Assembly (NCBI RefSeq): GCF_020172665.1
Contig: NZ_CP083985.1
Location: forward strand, 571,670 to 635,669
Direction of reading: 5' to 3'
DNA from: [Mycobacterium] zoologicum
Lineage (GTDB): Bacteria > Actinomycetota > Actinomycetes > Mycobacteriales > Mycobacteriaceae
Length of the DNA stretch: 64,000 nucleotides
The notes beneath the pieces are model-generated. The model was not told the DNA's origin and made no database searches. It worked only from the letters and a program-made list of their open reading frames with translations. This document shows positions 1-10,082 of this stretch, piece after piece (position 1 is the stretch's first letter; each line of letters begins with the position of its first letter). Position numbers and translations under genes: made by a program.

Positions 1-19
1 AGATGTGTATAAGAGACAG
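1..19. other. Tn5 mosaic-end / Nextera sequencing adapter (artefact)
   Basis: The first 19 bases are exactly AGATGTGTATAAGAGACAG, the transposase mosaic end used in Nextera libraries. It sits flush with the left edge and joins directly onto PGRS coding sequence. It is untrimmed adapter, not genomic DNA, and marks a contig end. Genomic sequence starts at base 20. Confidence 0.96.
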
Positions 20-3000
20 CCGTTGCCGTACAAACCGCCGTTGCCGCCAGCTCCGCCACCGCCGCCGGCGGCGCCCGAAGTGGTGGCGCTGTAGCCGTTG
101 CCGCCGTCGCCGCCGTTGCCGACCGGGTCGGTGAAGGTGTTGGTGCCGGCACTGCCGGGAGTGCCGGCGCTGCCGCCGGTGCCCCCCGTGCCGGCGTCGC
201 CGCCGTTCCCGCCCGCGCCGACGTGCCCGGGGTCACCGCCCTTGCCGCCGTTACCGCCGTTGATGTGCGAGGCGTCGCCGTCTGCGCCATTGCCGCCGTT
301 GCCGGGTGTGCCGGCAGCACCGCCGTGACCACCGTCGCCGCCGTTGCCGTTGGTACCGACGGTGCCGGCGACCGCGCTGCCGCCGCTGCCGCCGTTTCCG
401 CCGTTCCCGCCGGCCCCGCCGTCGCCCCCGTTTTCGCCGTCGCCGCCGTTGGCGCCTGCGACGTAGGGGGAGGCGTTGGCGGCGTCGAAGCCGTCGTTTC
501 CGGTGGCACCAGTGGCGCCGTCGCCACCGTGCCCGCCGGTGCCGCCGGTCCCGCCGTTGCCCGAGAACGCGCCCCCGGCGCCCCCGGCGCCGCCGTCGCC
601 GCCGTCGGTGCCGCTGACGTCGGCGTCGACATAGCCGACGGGGACCTCGGTGGCGTCGTAGCCGTCGCCGCCGGTACCGCCGTTGCCGCCGTTGCCGATC
701 CGCCCGCCGTCGCCGCCGGCCCCGCCTTTGCCGCCGTCGATGCCGGGGGTGTAGGAGGCAGAGCCGTTGCCGCCGTCGCCACCGTTGCCGCCGGTGCCGG
801 GCCCGTTGTCGCCGGCGGTCAGGCCGGAGAGGGCGCGGGTGCCGTTGCCGCTGTCGCCGCCGAGACCGCCCACTCCGCCGGCGCCGGGGTTGCCGCCGTT
901 ACCGCCCTTGCCGCCGTCGCCGGGCAGGGAGCCGGGCCCGCCGTCACCGCCATGCCCGCCGTCACCGGCCGCACCGCCGAGACCACCGGCCCCGCCCTGG
1001 CCGCCGGCGCCGTGCGCGCCGTCGTGGAATCCGGCGGCAGATGCCCGACCCCCGGCGCCGCCGTTGCCGCCCAGCCCGCCGTCACCGCCGGTGCCGCCGT
1101 CACCACCGGTGCCGCCGGTTCCGCCGGTGCCGCTGGGGTCGTCTTGGGTGCCGAAACCGCCGAGGCCCCCGTTGCCGCCGTTGCCTCCGCCGGCGCCGCT
1201 GCCACCGGCACCGCCCAGGCCGCCGTGGCCGCCCGCGCCGCCGTTCCCCGCCAGTGCTCCACCGGCTCCGCCGGCACCCCCCGCGCCGCCGTTGCCGCCG
1301 GCCAACCCGGCCGCGCCGACCCCGCCGGTGCCCCCGTCCCCGCCATTGCCGCCGATGCCTGCACCGGTGTGGAGGGGGACGTCGTCTCCGCCTTCCCCGC
1401 CGTTGCCGCCATTGGCGCCGGTGCCGCCGGTCCCGCCGCTGCCGCCGGTCCCGCCGACACTGCCGGCCAGCCCAGCCCCGTAGCCGCCGTGCCCACCGTT
1501 CCCGCCGGGGGCTCCGGCGCCGCCGTCGCCACCGTTGCCGCCGTCGCCCCCGGTCGTGACTGTGTTGAAACCGTTGGTCCCCCCGCCGTTTCCGCCGTCA
1601 CCGCCGGGCGCCCCGGGACCGCCGTCACCGCCGTTGCCGCCGGCCGCACCGGTGACCGGGTCGGTCACATCAGTGAAGCCGCGGCCCCCGTTGCCGCCGG
1701 TACCGCCGGCCTGGCCGGCGACGGTGCCGTGCCCACCGTCGCCGCCGGGCGAGCCGATGCCCTGGTTGTTGTTGACCCCGTTGGCGCCGTCGGCCGCCGG
1801 GGTGGTGGGGGTCAGCGGGGTGGGGTTGACGCCGTCGGTGCCCTTGACGCCGTTGCCACCGTCGCCGCCTGCCCCGCCGTTGCCGACCTGTCCGGCGTCG
1901 CCGCCGGCGCCGCCGTTGCCGCCGGAAGCTCCGGCTGTGGTGGGGGTGTAGCCGTTTCCGCCGTTTCCACCGTTTCCGCCGCTGGTCGGGGTGGCGCCGG
2001 CGATGCCGGCGGCACCAGCGGCGGCGCCGAGTCCGGGTGTGCCGGCCGCTCCGCCGGTGCCGGGGTTGCCGCCCTTGCCGCCGGCGCCGCCGTCGAGGGT
2101 GGTGGCGTCACCGTTGGCTCCGTTGCCGCCGTTTCCGGGTGTGCCGGCGGCCCCGCCATCACCGGCATCACCGCCGGTGCCGGTGGCCCCGGCGGCGCCG
2201 AACAGCCCACCGCGGCCGCCGCTCCCGGCGTTGCCGCCGTTGCCGCCGCTTCCTCCGTTGCCCCCGTCGCCGGCGTTACCGCCGGCGGCTCCGGCGAGGA
2301 CGGCATTCAGGCCGTCGACGCCGGCGCCGCCGGCTCCACCCGTGCCCCCGGCCCCGCCGATTCCGCCGTTGCCGCCGACACCGATCAGCCAGCCGGCGGC
2401 ACCCCCGGCGCCGCCGTTGCCGCCCAATCCTCCTGCGGCCCCGGCGGTTCCGCTGTCGCCGGGATTGGTGCCGTTTTTGCCGGCGGCCCCGGTCGCGCCT
2501 GCCGCACCGGCCCCGCCGACCCCGCCGTCACCGAACAGCCAGCCACCGGCCCCACCGTTGCCGCCGTCACCGCCGTCGAAGCCCTTACCGCCTGCCCCGC
2601 CGACACCCATCAGCCAGCCACCGGACCCGCCGTCACCTCCCGTACCGCCGTCGACGCCGTCACCGCCGTCACCGCCGTCACCGACGAGCCCCGCGTCCCC
2701 GCCGTCGGCGCCGGCCGCTCCGGTGCCACCGTCCCCGAACCAGAAACCGCCGTCACCGAGGTCGCCGAACGCCCCGGAGGAACCCAGCAATGAGTCGTTG
2801 GTGCCGGTGAAGTCGTCGACTCCGTTGCCGATCAGGACCCGGCCGAACAGCTCGACGAAGGGGGCGTTGATGATCGGGTCGAGCCATTGGCCCACCGGGC
2901 CGGTGATCCAGGCCTGGTCGGCGGCATGGATCGGGTCGTAGATGTACTGGTCGAACAGCGAGGCGATCAGCTGGTCGAAGTCTGCGGGATCGGTGGACGG

Positions 3001-3171
3001 GGCCGCGCCCAGGTCGGGATCGAAAGCCCCCGCCCCGAACACCGAACTCACAATCATGTCCAGCGCGTCATCGAACGGATCGGCCACCGCGCCCGGCGCG
3101 GTACCGAACGCCAGGAACGCGCCCACCGCACTGCAAGCACCCACCACCCGAACGCGACGACGACCCGACAT
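20..3171 (-). CDS. PGRS-repeat protein with Sec signal peptide, 3'-truncated by contig end
   Basis: The reading frame stays open from an ATG at 3171 to the contig edge, about 1,050 codons without a stop. The N-terminus has an Arg-rich start ([10 protein letters not shown]), a hydrophobic stretch containing VGAFLAFG, and an AVA-D cleavage-like site near residue 30. About 100 non-repetitive residues follow, then near-continuous GGxGG/GGNGG/GGDGG repeats typical of PGRS domains. No PE domain is present, so export is more likely by Sec than by ESX/PE targeting (inference). The C-terminus is missing. Apparent plus-strand frames here are Ala/Val- or Pro-rich mirrors of the repeat. The last in-frame codons at the edge come from adapter. 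Function unknown; PGRS proteins are usually cell-surface or secreted. Confidence 0.88.
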
Positions 3172-3385
3172 GTCTACCTCCCGGCGAACCCCGCTGAATC
3201 CCACGTTCCCTCAGCTTGCGCTCAGCACGCCGCGGCCGTCCCCGTAGCGCACTACCTGTCCTTACGCCCACCGCAGCGCGGACTACTCAGGCCACCGGAG
3301 CCGAGCAGTCGAGTAGTCGGCGGCATCGCGCGGTCGGGAATCGGGTAGTGGTCCACGGACGCCGCGGGCCACCGGACCGTTCACA

Positions 3386-3637
3386 GTGGGTGGCGAGCGG
3401 GAAGCGAGGGAAGCCGTGGCCGCAACTCATGGCATCGGGCACACCGGGCACCGGTATGAGACGGCGCTGCGGCGGCTCCCGGACGCGCATTCGCTGGCGC
3501 TGCGGCTGCGTGACGCCGGTGTCGCCGACGAGGTGATCTGCGGGTACCTACAGATCGAACCCGAAGGCCTGGACAGTGTCATCGAACTGGCACAACAGAA
3601 GCTGGACGCCGAGTTGACCAGGATTCCTGAGTATTGA
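3386..3637 (+). CDS. Small conserved hypothetical protein
   Basis: An 83-residue protein starting at GTG and ending 34 bp before the LuxR-type regulator. It has no signal peptide or membrane segment. The central part (LALRLRDAGVADEVICGYL) reads as a helix-turn-helix-like pair of helices in which a repeat element 'recognises' position, followed by an acidic helix. That resembles small mycobacterial proteins with sigma-region-4-like or response-helix folds, but I cannot assign a family. Its same-strand position suggests co-transcription with the regulator. An opposing frame of similar length covers the region but is less protein-like. Confidence 0.55.
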   Translation: MGGEREAREAVAATHGIGHTGHRYETALRRLPDAHSLALRLRDAGVADEVICGYLQIEPEGLDSVIELAQQKLDAELTRIPEY

Positions 3638-3671
3638 CCGTCAGAGTCTAGGGGTTGCTTACTATCGACCA

Positions 3672-6290
3672 ATGAGTGACCGCTGGCCGTTGACGGGTCG
3701 CGGGGAAGAACTTCGGCTGGTCACCGAGGCACTCGCCGACCATGAGTGGCGGGGTGTTCTGATCGCCGGCCGGGCCGGTGTGGGCAAATCCCGGCTGGCC
3801 CGTGAGGCCGCGGACGCCATGGCCGCTGCCGGCTGGGCGGTCAGTCGGCTGTCCGGGACCGCGACCGCACGCTCGGTTCCGCTGGGTGCGTTCGCGCCCT
3901 GGGTCGACGACTTCGATGCGAACCCCATGGCGATGGCACGCCAGGTCATCACCGAGCTGCGGGCGCGGGCCGGGGATGCGCCGCTTCTGGTGGTGGTCGA
4001 CGATGCGCATCTACTCGACGATCTGTCGGCGCTGGTGCTGCATCAACTCGTAGGGCACGGTGCGGATGCGGCGGTGGGCGTCATCGCCACGGTCCGCAAC
4101 GGCGAACACCCACCCGATGCGGTGACGACGCTGTGGAAGGACGGCGTGCTGCGACGGCTGGAACTGCAGCCCCTGTCGCGCCCGGAATCCGACGAGTTGA
4201 TGGTCGTGGCCCTGGGCGCCGTCAGCCCCGACTGCCTGACGCGGATGTGGAAACTGACCCGCGGCAACATGCTGTATCTACGTCATCTCGTCGAGCAGGA
4301 GCGGGCGGCGGGCCGGCTGGCGTGCGAGGCCGGCCAGTGGCGCTGGGCGGCCGGGTTGGCGGTGTCGCCGACGCTGGTCGAGCTGGTCGAATCCCAGATC
4401 GGTGCGGTGCCCGACGAGGTGCGCGAGGTCGTGGACCTGGTGGCGGTCGGCGAACCCATCGACCGGGCTTGCCTGGCGTCACTGGCCAGCCCGCACGCCG
4501 TCGAGGCGGCCGAGGAGCGCGGACTGATCCGGGTGCCGCCGCATGGCGACGTGGTCTATGTGGGGCACCCGCTGTACGGGGAGATCCGGCTGGAGCAGTG
4601 TGGCCCGCTGCGGCTGCGCCGGATGCGCGGTGAGGTGGCGACCGCGATGGCACGTGAGCCCGGGCGGGTGGACCCGCTTCGGCTCGGTCTGCTGTGGATG
4701 GAATCGGATCTGCCACCCGACCCGATGGTGCTGTCGCGGGCCGCCAACATCGCCCGCTCGCGGCTGGATCTCGCGCTGGCCGAGCGGTTCGCGCGCGCGG
4801 CCGTCGAGGCCGGTGGTGGGCCGATGGCCGAACTGCTGCTCGCCTACGTGCTGTTCATGCTCGAGCAGGGCCCGGAAACCGAGCAGATCCTGAGCACCGT
4901 CGACGTATCAAGGCTGCCCGCAACGGGTTTCGTCACCCCGGTGATCCTGCGTTCGGCGAACCTGCTGTGGGTGCTGCGACGGCCCGAACAAGCCTGGGAG
5001 GTGACCGAACAGGCGCTGCGCGGCAACGACGATACGGCGCTGCGCACCTTCCAAGCCGTCCAACAGGTGTTGGGCGGGTGGCCGGCCGAAACCGTTGACA
5101 CGCTGGCCGGGGTGGACCTGGACCAGCTCGATCACTTCGGCCAGACCCTGGGCCGCTGCGCCGGCGTCATCGCACTGGGTGATCTGGGCCGGACCAGCCT
5201 GGCCGCGGCGCAGGTCGAGGCCGGGTACGCGGTGATCGCCCAGTCGCCCCAGGACAGTTTCCAGGGCAGTGGGCTGGCCGAGTTCCACGCCTACGCGCTG
5301 CTGGCCGCCGGCTGCATCGAGGATGCGGTGGCCGTTGCCGAAGCCCGCTACCGGCTCTGCGCGGACCTGCCCGGGATGGTCAGCGCCATGGCCGCCGCGA
5401 CCGCCGGCATGACGTCACTCGGCCAAGGGGATCTGCCCACTGCGCTGCGCCGACTGGCTGGGGCCGCCGCCGGGATCGGCAGCTACGGGGAGATCAGCGG
5501 CCTGTTCTATCGGTTCAAGATCCTCTACACCGAGGCGCTGGCCCGCAGTGGGCAGGTGGATGCCGCCGACGCCCAGCTGGCAGCCATCCGGGACAACCAT
5601 CATCCCGCCTACGCCTATGTCGAGACGGGCTGTCTGCTGGCCGGGGCGTGGGTGGCTGCGGCGCGCGGCAGAGCCGGTGAGGCACGTCGAATCGCCTCCG
5701 GTGCAGCGAGATTCGCCCGCGACCACGGTCAGCTCACCCGCGAGGTGGTGGCGCTGCAGACCGCGGTGCAGTTCGGTGACCCGTCGGTCGCCGACCGGTT
5801 GGACGAACTGGCGGGAACGGTCGAGGGTCCTCGGGCGCCGCTCGCGGCCCGCTATGCGCACGCATTGGCCGACGGCGACAACGACGCCCTGGAGGCGGTG
5901 TCCCAGGAGTTCGAAGCCATCGGTGACGTGCTGGCCGCTGCCGACGCCGTGGCGCAGGCCTCCGCGGGTTACCGCCAGGCCGGCCTTCGTGGCAGCGCGC
6001 TGTCGGCCAGTGCCCGCGCCCGCCAACTCGCCGAGCGCTGCGGCGGGGCCACCAGTCCGGCGCTGGCCGCGGCCAGGATGACGCTTCCGCTGACCGGGCG
6101 CGAGCGCGAGATAGCGCTGCTGGTGGCCCAGGGCCTGTCCAACCGCGACATCGCCGAGGCGATGTCGTTGTCGGTGCGCACGGTGGAGGGCCACGTCTAC
6201 CGGGCGACGGTCAAAGCCGGTGTCGCCACCCGAGCCGAATTATCCACAATGGTCCAGCAATTCGACCAGACGCCGGTGCCGCCCGGCTGA
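3672..6290 (+). CDS. Large LuxR-family ATPase transcriptional regulator (LAL/MalT-like)
   Basis: An 872-residue protein. The N-terminal NTPase has Walker A GRAGVGKS at residues 33-40 and a Walker B-like LLVVVDDAH near 105-113. A long helical, TPR-like middle follows. The C-terminus (about 805-865) is a LuxR helix-turn-helix: LTGREREIALLVAQGLSNRD followed by SVRTVEGHVY. This is the architecture of large ATP-binding LuxR regulators (LAL family), which bind DNA after effector and ATP binding. Start ATG is 34 bp after the small upstream gene. The ligand and regulon are not visible. The aldo/keto reductase 18 bp downstream may be in the same transcript. Confidence 0.9.
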   Translation: MSDRWPLTGRGEELRLVTEALADHEWRGVLIAGRAGVGKSRLAREAADAMAAAGWAVSRLSGTATARSVPLGAFAPWVDDFDANPMAMARQVITELRARAGDAPLLVVVDDAHLLDDLSALVLHQLVGHGADAAVGVIATVRNGEHPPDAVTTLWKDGVLRRLELQPLSRPESDELMVVALGAVSPDCLTRMWKLTRGNMLYLRHLVEQERAAGRLACEAGQWRWAAGLAVSPTLVELVESQIGAVPDEVREVVDLVAVGEPIDRACLASLASPHAVEAAEERGLIRVPPHGDVVYVGHPLYGEIRLEQCGPLRLRRMRGEVATAMAREPGRVDPLRLGLLWMESDLPPDPMVLSRAANIARSRLDLALAERFARAAVEAGGGPMAELLLAYVLFMLEQGPETEQILSTVDVSRLPATGFVTPVILRSANLLWVLRRPEQAWEVTEQALRGNDDTALRTFQAVQQVLGGWPAETVDTLAGVDLDQLDHFGQTLGRCAGVIALGDLGRTSLAAAQVEAGYAVIAQSPQDSFQGSGLAEFHAYALLAAGCIEDAVAVAEARYRLCADLPGMVSAMAAATAGMTSLGQGDLPTALRRLAGAAAGIGSYGEISGLFYRFKILYTEALARSGQVDAADAQLAAIRDNHHPAYAYVETGCLLAGAWVAAARGRAGEARRIASGAARFARDHGQLTREVVALQTAVQFGDPSVADRLDELAGTVEGPRAPLAARYAHALADGDNDALEAVSQEFEAIGDVLAAADAVAQASAGYRQAGLRGSALSASARARQLAERCGGATSPALAAARMTLPLTGREREIALLVAQGLSNRDIAEAMSLSVRTVEGHVYRATVKAGVATRAELSTMVQQFDQTPVPPG

Positions 6291-6308
6291 GTTGGGCAAG
6301 ATGAACCT

Positions 6309-7325
6309 ATGGAATTCCGCTACCTGGGCAACTCCGGCCTGCAGATCTCCGAGATCACCTACGGCAACTGGCTCACCCACGGCTCGCAGGTCGAGAACGA
6401 CGTCGCCACCGAGTGCGTGCATGCCGCACTGGACGCCGGTATCACCACCTTCGACACCGCCGACGTCTACGCCAACGGGCGTGCCGAGGAGGTGCTCGGC
6501 GCTGCGTTGAATGGTCAACGACGCGAGTCGCTGGAGATCTTCACCAAGGTGTACTGGCCGATCGGCCCGGCCCCGCTCGGCAAGAACGACACCGGCCTGT
6601 CCCGCAAGCACATGATGGACGCCATCGACGGGTCGCTGCGCCGGCTGGGCACCGACTACGTCGACCTCTACCAGGCACACCGCTACGACTCCTTCACCCC
6701 GCTGGAGGAGACCATGCAGGCCTTCGCCGACATCGTCCGGGCCGGTAAGGCGCGCTACATCGGGGTCAGCGAGTGGACGCCCGAGCAGATCCGCAACGCG
6801 CACGGGCTGGCCCGCCAGCTCGGCGTCTCGCTGATCTCCAGCCAGCCGCAGTACTCGATGCTGTGGCGGATCATCGAACCCGAGGTGGTCCCGACCTGTC
6901 GGGAACTGGGCCTGAGTCAGATCGTCTGGTCGCCGATGGCCCAGGGCGTGCTGTCGGGCAAGTACCTGCCGGGCCGGCCGCCGCCGGCCGGGTCGCGGGC
7001 CACCGACGAGAAGGGCGGTGCGAACTTCATCAAACGGTTCATGACCGACGACGTGCTGAGCAGGGTGCAGCAGCTGGCGCCGATCGCCGCAGAGCTGGAG
7101 CTCACCACCGCACAGTTGGCGATCGCCTGGGTGCTGCAGAACGACAATGTCGCCGCCGCGCTGGTCGGGGCGTCGCGCCCGGAGCAGGTCACCGAGAACG
7201 TCAAGGCATCCGGGGTGCGGATCCCGGACGAAATCCTGGCCCGCATCGACGTGGTGCTGGGTGACGCGGTGACCGCTGACGGCGAATTAGTGGCGAAATC
7301 CACTCCACCGCAACGGATGCTCTGA
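6309..7325 (+). CDS. Aldo/keto reductase family oxidoreductase
   Basis: A 338-residue cytoplasmic NADPH-dependent oxidoreductase. The AKR catalytic tetrad is visible: Asp and Tyr in FDTADVYANG, Lys in FTKVYW, and His in YQAHRYD. The C-terminal cofactor region contains ALVGASRPEQVTENVKASG. The sequence resembles the Kv-beta/YghZ-like group of AKRs, which reduce aldehydes or ketones. Substrate cannot be predicted. It follows the LuxR regulator by 18 bp and converges on the amidohydrolase gene. Confidence 0.9.
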   Translation: MEFRYLGNSGLQISEITYGNWLTHGSQVENDVATECVHAALDAGITTFDTADVYANGRAEEVLGAALNGQRRESLEIFTKVYWPIGPAPLGKNDTGLSRKHMMDAIDGSLRRLGTDYVDLYQAHRYDSFTPLEETMQAFADIVRAGKARYIGVSEWTPEQIRNAHGLARQLGVSLISSQPQYSMLWRIIEPEVVPTCRELGLSQIVWSPMAQGVLSGKYLPGRPPPAGSRATDEKGGANFIKRFMTDDVLSRVQQLAPIAAELELTTAQLAIAWVLQNDNVAAALVGASRPEQVTENVKASGVRIPDEILARIDVVLGDAVTADGELVAKSTPPQRML

Positions 7326-7331
7326 TCCGGG

Positions 7332-9065
7332 TCAGGCCGGCGCTGGTTGCCGGCCCCGCACCAGCCTGCCGGGCCGCGCGGCGGTGGGTTTGCCGTTCTC
7401 GGCGATGATCTCGCCGGCAACCACCGTCGCGACGTAGCCATCTGCGGTCTGATCGAGCCGACGCCCGCCGGCGGGCAGGTCGTAGGTGACCACCGGCCTG
7501 TGCAGACGCAGGTTCTGGTGATCGATCACGTTGAGGTCGGCCTTGTAGCCCACCGCGATCCGGCCCCGGTCCGCAAGGCCCGCGACCTGGGCGGGTACGG
7601 ACGTCAATTCGCGGACCGCCACCTCGACGCTGAGGCGCCCGGAAGCGCGGTCGCGTGCCCAGTGCGTCAGAACGTAGGTGGGAAAGCTGGAGTCGCAGAT
7701 CATCCCGTAGTGCGCGCCACCGTCACCGAGGCCCAGCACCACGTCATCGCGGCGCATCAGGGTGCCGACGGTGTCCAGGGAGTTGTTCTCGAAGTTGGCC
7801 AGTGCGTCGAGCAGGATCGCGCGGCCGTCGTCGTCGAGCAGCCGATCATAGGCTTCCTCGACGGGGGAGACGCCGCGGGCTTTGGCCCGTGCCGCAATGC
7901 TTTTCGCTTCCTCGGGCTCGTAGTCGGCGTCGTCGTCCAGCGGGAAGGTCCAGTCCCAGGACTGGGCCATGTAGGCGAGCGGATTGGTCGGGACGATACT
8001 GGGCGAGTCGGCCAGAATCTGCTGGCGGACCTCGGGTTTGCGCATTTCGGCGACGCGCTCGGCCAGTGGCAGGCCCGCGATTCTGCGGTAGCTGGGGTAC
8101 AGCACGAACGGGTGGATGCTCAAGTCCAGGCCGACCATGAGGCCGATCGGGCGGGGGAAGACCTGCGCGGTGATCGCGGCGCCGGACCCGTTGGCCGCCT
8201 CCACCATGGCCATGGCGTCTTGCCAGAGCGGCGGGCCGGTGTTGCCGATCAGCAGGCTGAAGGTCACCGACAGACTTGATTCGATTGCCGCGTCGAATAC
8301 CTGTTGCAGCACAGGCTGATATGCACCGGCGGGCAGATCCGGGACGAACTGGATCAGGCCGCCTCCGCCGTCGGCCAGGCCGCGGCTGATCGCCTGGATC
8401 TCGGCGAAAGAGGCGTCGTAGCTGGGAATCTGCGAACCGGTTTTTGTACGGTGGGTCATCAGTCGCGACGACGAGAACCCAAGCGCCCCAGCCTCGGCGG
8501 CCTCGCGGGCCAGCCGGCGCATGTGCTCAAGATCCTCTGGAGTTGCGGGCTCGCGGTCGGCACCGCGCTGGCCCATCACGTAGACCCGCAGTGGTGAATG
8601 CGGCAGGAACGCCGCAACGTCGATGTCCCGGTGGCGTTGGTCGACGGCATCCATGAACTGCGGGAACGTTTCCCAGGTCCACGGCAGGCCGTCGGTCATC
8701 ACCACACCGGGAATGTCTTCGACGCCGGACATCAGGTCCACCAGCACGTCGTGGTCGGCCAACCGGCACGGCGCGAAACCCACCCCGCAGTTGCCCATCA
8801 ATGCGGTCGTCACGCCATGGGCCGATGAGGGATTGAGCCGATCCGACCAGATCGACTGCCCGTCGTAGTGGGTGTGCAGATCGATGAAACCCGGTGTCAC
8901 CAGAAGCCCGGTCGCATCGATCACGTGCTGGGCCCCGCCGGCCCTACCGACCGCCGGACCGATCTCGACGATCACCCCGTCGCGCACCGCGACGTCACCG
9001 ACGAACGGGCTGCCGCCCAGCCCGTCGACGACCGTCCCGTTTCGGACGATGAGGTCGAAACTCAC
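7332..9065 (-). CDS. N-acyl-D-amino-acid deacylase family amidohydrolase (Rv2913c-like)
   Basis: A 577-residue metal-dependent amidohydrolase. It opens with FDLIVRNGTVVDGLGGSPF, typical of the composite beta-sandwich/TIM-barrel fold. The metal-binding HxH motif is in FIDLHTHYDGQSIW. Later motifs include MGNCGVGFAPC and GDGGAHYGMICDSSFPTY, as in D-aminoacylases. It closely resembles the protein I recall as Rv2913c. Likely reaction: hydrolysis of N-acyl-D-amino acids or a related cyclic amide. Convergent with the aldo/keto reductase and divergent from the VOC gene. Confidence 0.88.
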   Translation of the reverse strand: MSFDLIVRNGTVVDGLGGSPFVGDVAVRDGVIVEIGPAVGRAGGAQHVIDATGLLVTPGFIDLHTHYDGQSIWSDRLNPSSAHGVTTALMGNCGVGFAPCRLADHDVLVDLMSGVEDIPGVVMTDGLPWTWETFPQFMDAVDQRHRDIDVAAFLPHSPLRVYVMGQRGADREPATPEDLEHMRRLAREAAEAGALGFSSSRLMTHRTKTGSQIPSYDASFAEIQAISRGLADGGGGLIQFVPDLPAGAYQPVLQQVFDAAIESSLSVTFSLLIGNTGPPLWQDAMAMVEAANGSGAAITAQVFPRPIGLMVGLDLSIHPFVLYPSYRRIAGLPLAERVAEMRKPEVRQQILADSPSIVPTNPLAYMAQSWDWTFPLDDDADYEPEEAKSIAARAKARGVSPVEEAYDRLLDDDGRAILLDALANFENNSLDTVGTLMRRDDVVLGLGDGGAHYGMICDSSFPTYVLTHWARDRASGRLSVEVAVRELTSVPAQVAGLADRGRIAVGYKADLNVIDHQNLRLHRPVVTYDLPAGGRRLDQTADGYVATVVAGEIIAENGKPTAARPGRLVRGRQPAPA

Positions 9066-9112
9066 CCAACCAATCTACGACCGTGTCGGCATCTCGTGCC
9101 AGGATGGCTGAA

Positions 9113-9490
9113 ATGATCGACCACTTCGGCATCAACTGCACCGACTACGCCGCATCGCAGCAGTTCTACGACACGGTGCTGGCCGTACTCGGCTACAGCC
9201 GAGAGCTCGATTTGGGGCCGGCCATCGGGTACGGCCGCGACGGTCACCCGGCATTCTGGATCGCCGACGCCGCCGCTGGTGACGCCTCGGGTCCCAACCG
9301 GGAGATTCACGTCGCGTTCGCCGCCGCCGATCACGCCCAGGTGCAGGCGTTCTACGACACCGCACTGGCGCTCGGCGCCGAATCACTGCACGCCCCGCGA
9401 CTGTGGCCCGAGTACCACCCCGACTACTACGGCGCCTTCGTCCGCGATCCCGACGGCAACAACGTCGAGGCCGTCTGCCACCAGGCGTAG
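9113..9490 (+). CDS. VOC (glyoxalase/bleomycin-resistance) family protein
   Basis: A 125-residue vicinal-oxygen-chelate protein. Metal-ligand-like residues are His in MIDHFGINC, His in REIHVAFAA and Glu in GNNVEAVCH, which is the usual H/H/E pattern. The start at 9113 is chosen because family members begin MIDHFGIN. In-frame alternatives are ATG 9104 and GTG 9083, which would lie almost at the divergent gene's start. Substrate unknown. Confidence 0.87.
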   Translation: MIDHFGINCTDYAASQQFYDTVLAVLGYSRELDLGPAIGYGRDGHPAFWIADAAAGDASGPNREIHVAFAAADHAQVQAFYDTALALGAESLHAPRLWPEYHPDYYGAFVRDPDGNNVEAVCHQA

Positions 9491-9501
9491 CGTCAGCCGG
9501 T

Positions 9502-10023
9502 ATGACCGGTACCGACCCGACGGCGGCCCTGCGGGATCTGCTCCGCGACGCGTTCACCCGGCTGATCGAGCACAGCGACGCAGTCACCGACGGACTCACC
9601 GAGGAGGTGGCCCGGTATCGGCCGACGCCGAAGGCCAACAGCATCGCGTGGCTCGTGTGGCACAGCGCCCGGTGCCAAGACATCCAGGTGGCCCAGGTCG
9701 CGGGCGTCGAGCAGGCCTGGACCCGCGACGGCTGGGTGGGCCGGTTCGCCTTCGACCTGCCGCCCGATGACAGCGGGTACGGCCACGGCCCGGCCGAAGT
9801 CGCCAAGGTCGACGCACCCGCGGAACTGCTGGCCGGCTATTACCGCAGCGTGCACCAGTTGACGCTGGACTACCTCGACGGTGTTACCGCCGACGAGCTG
9901 GCCCGCGTCGTCGACACCCACTGGGACCCGCCTGTCACCGCCGGTGTGCGGCTGGTCAGCGTCATCGACGACTGCGCCCAGCACCTGGGTCAGGCCGCGT
10001 ACCTGCGGGGTCTGAAGGACTGA
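9502..10023 (+). CDS. DinB/DUF664-type protein
   Basis: A 173-residue protein with the DinB four-helix-bundle signature: WLVWHSARCQD near residue 52 and the C-terminal metal-ligand-like DDCAQHLGQAAYLRG. DUF664 proteins are related to mycothiol-dependent enzymes, so a thiol-transfer role is possible. No specific substrate can be named. It starts 11 bp after the VOC gene and is probably in the same operon. Confidence 0.85.
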   Translation: MTGTDPTAALRDLLRDAFTRLIEHSDAVTDGLTEEVARYRPTPKANSIAWLVWHSARCQDIQVAQVAGVEQAWTRDGWVGRFAFDLPPDDSGYGHGPAEVAKVDAPAELLAGYYRSVHQLTLDYLDGVTADELARVVDTHWDPPVTAGVRLVSVIDDCAQHLGQAAYLRGLKD

Positions 10024-10082
10024 CTTGACACCTGTCGAGACCGGGTGCGATCCGGATCACAAACCGGACTAGCATGGCGCCC

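Noticed and set aside
223..2793. 856-residue Ala/Val/Gly-rich plus-strand frame
   Set aside because: It is the mirror of the PGRS repeat codons on the minus strand; it has no start signal or fold-like sequence, and the minus frame has a signal peptide and continuous GGxGG repeats.
3427..3672. 81-residue minus-strand frame before the LuxR regulator
   Set aside because: Competes with the plus-strand 83-residue protein, is Ser-rich in the manner of antisense frames, and has no ribosome-binding site.
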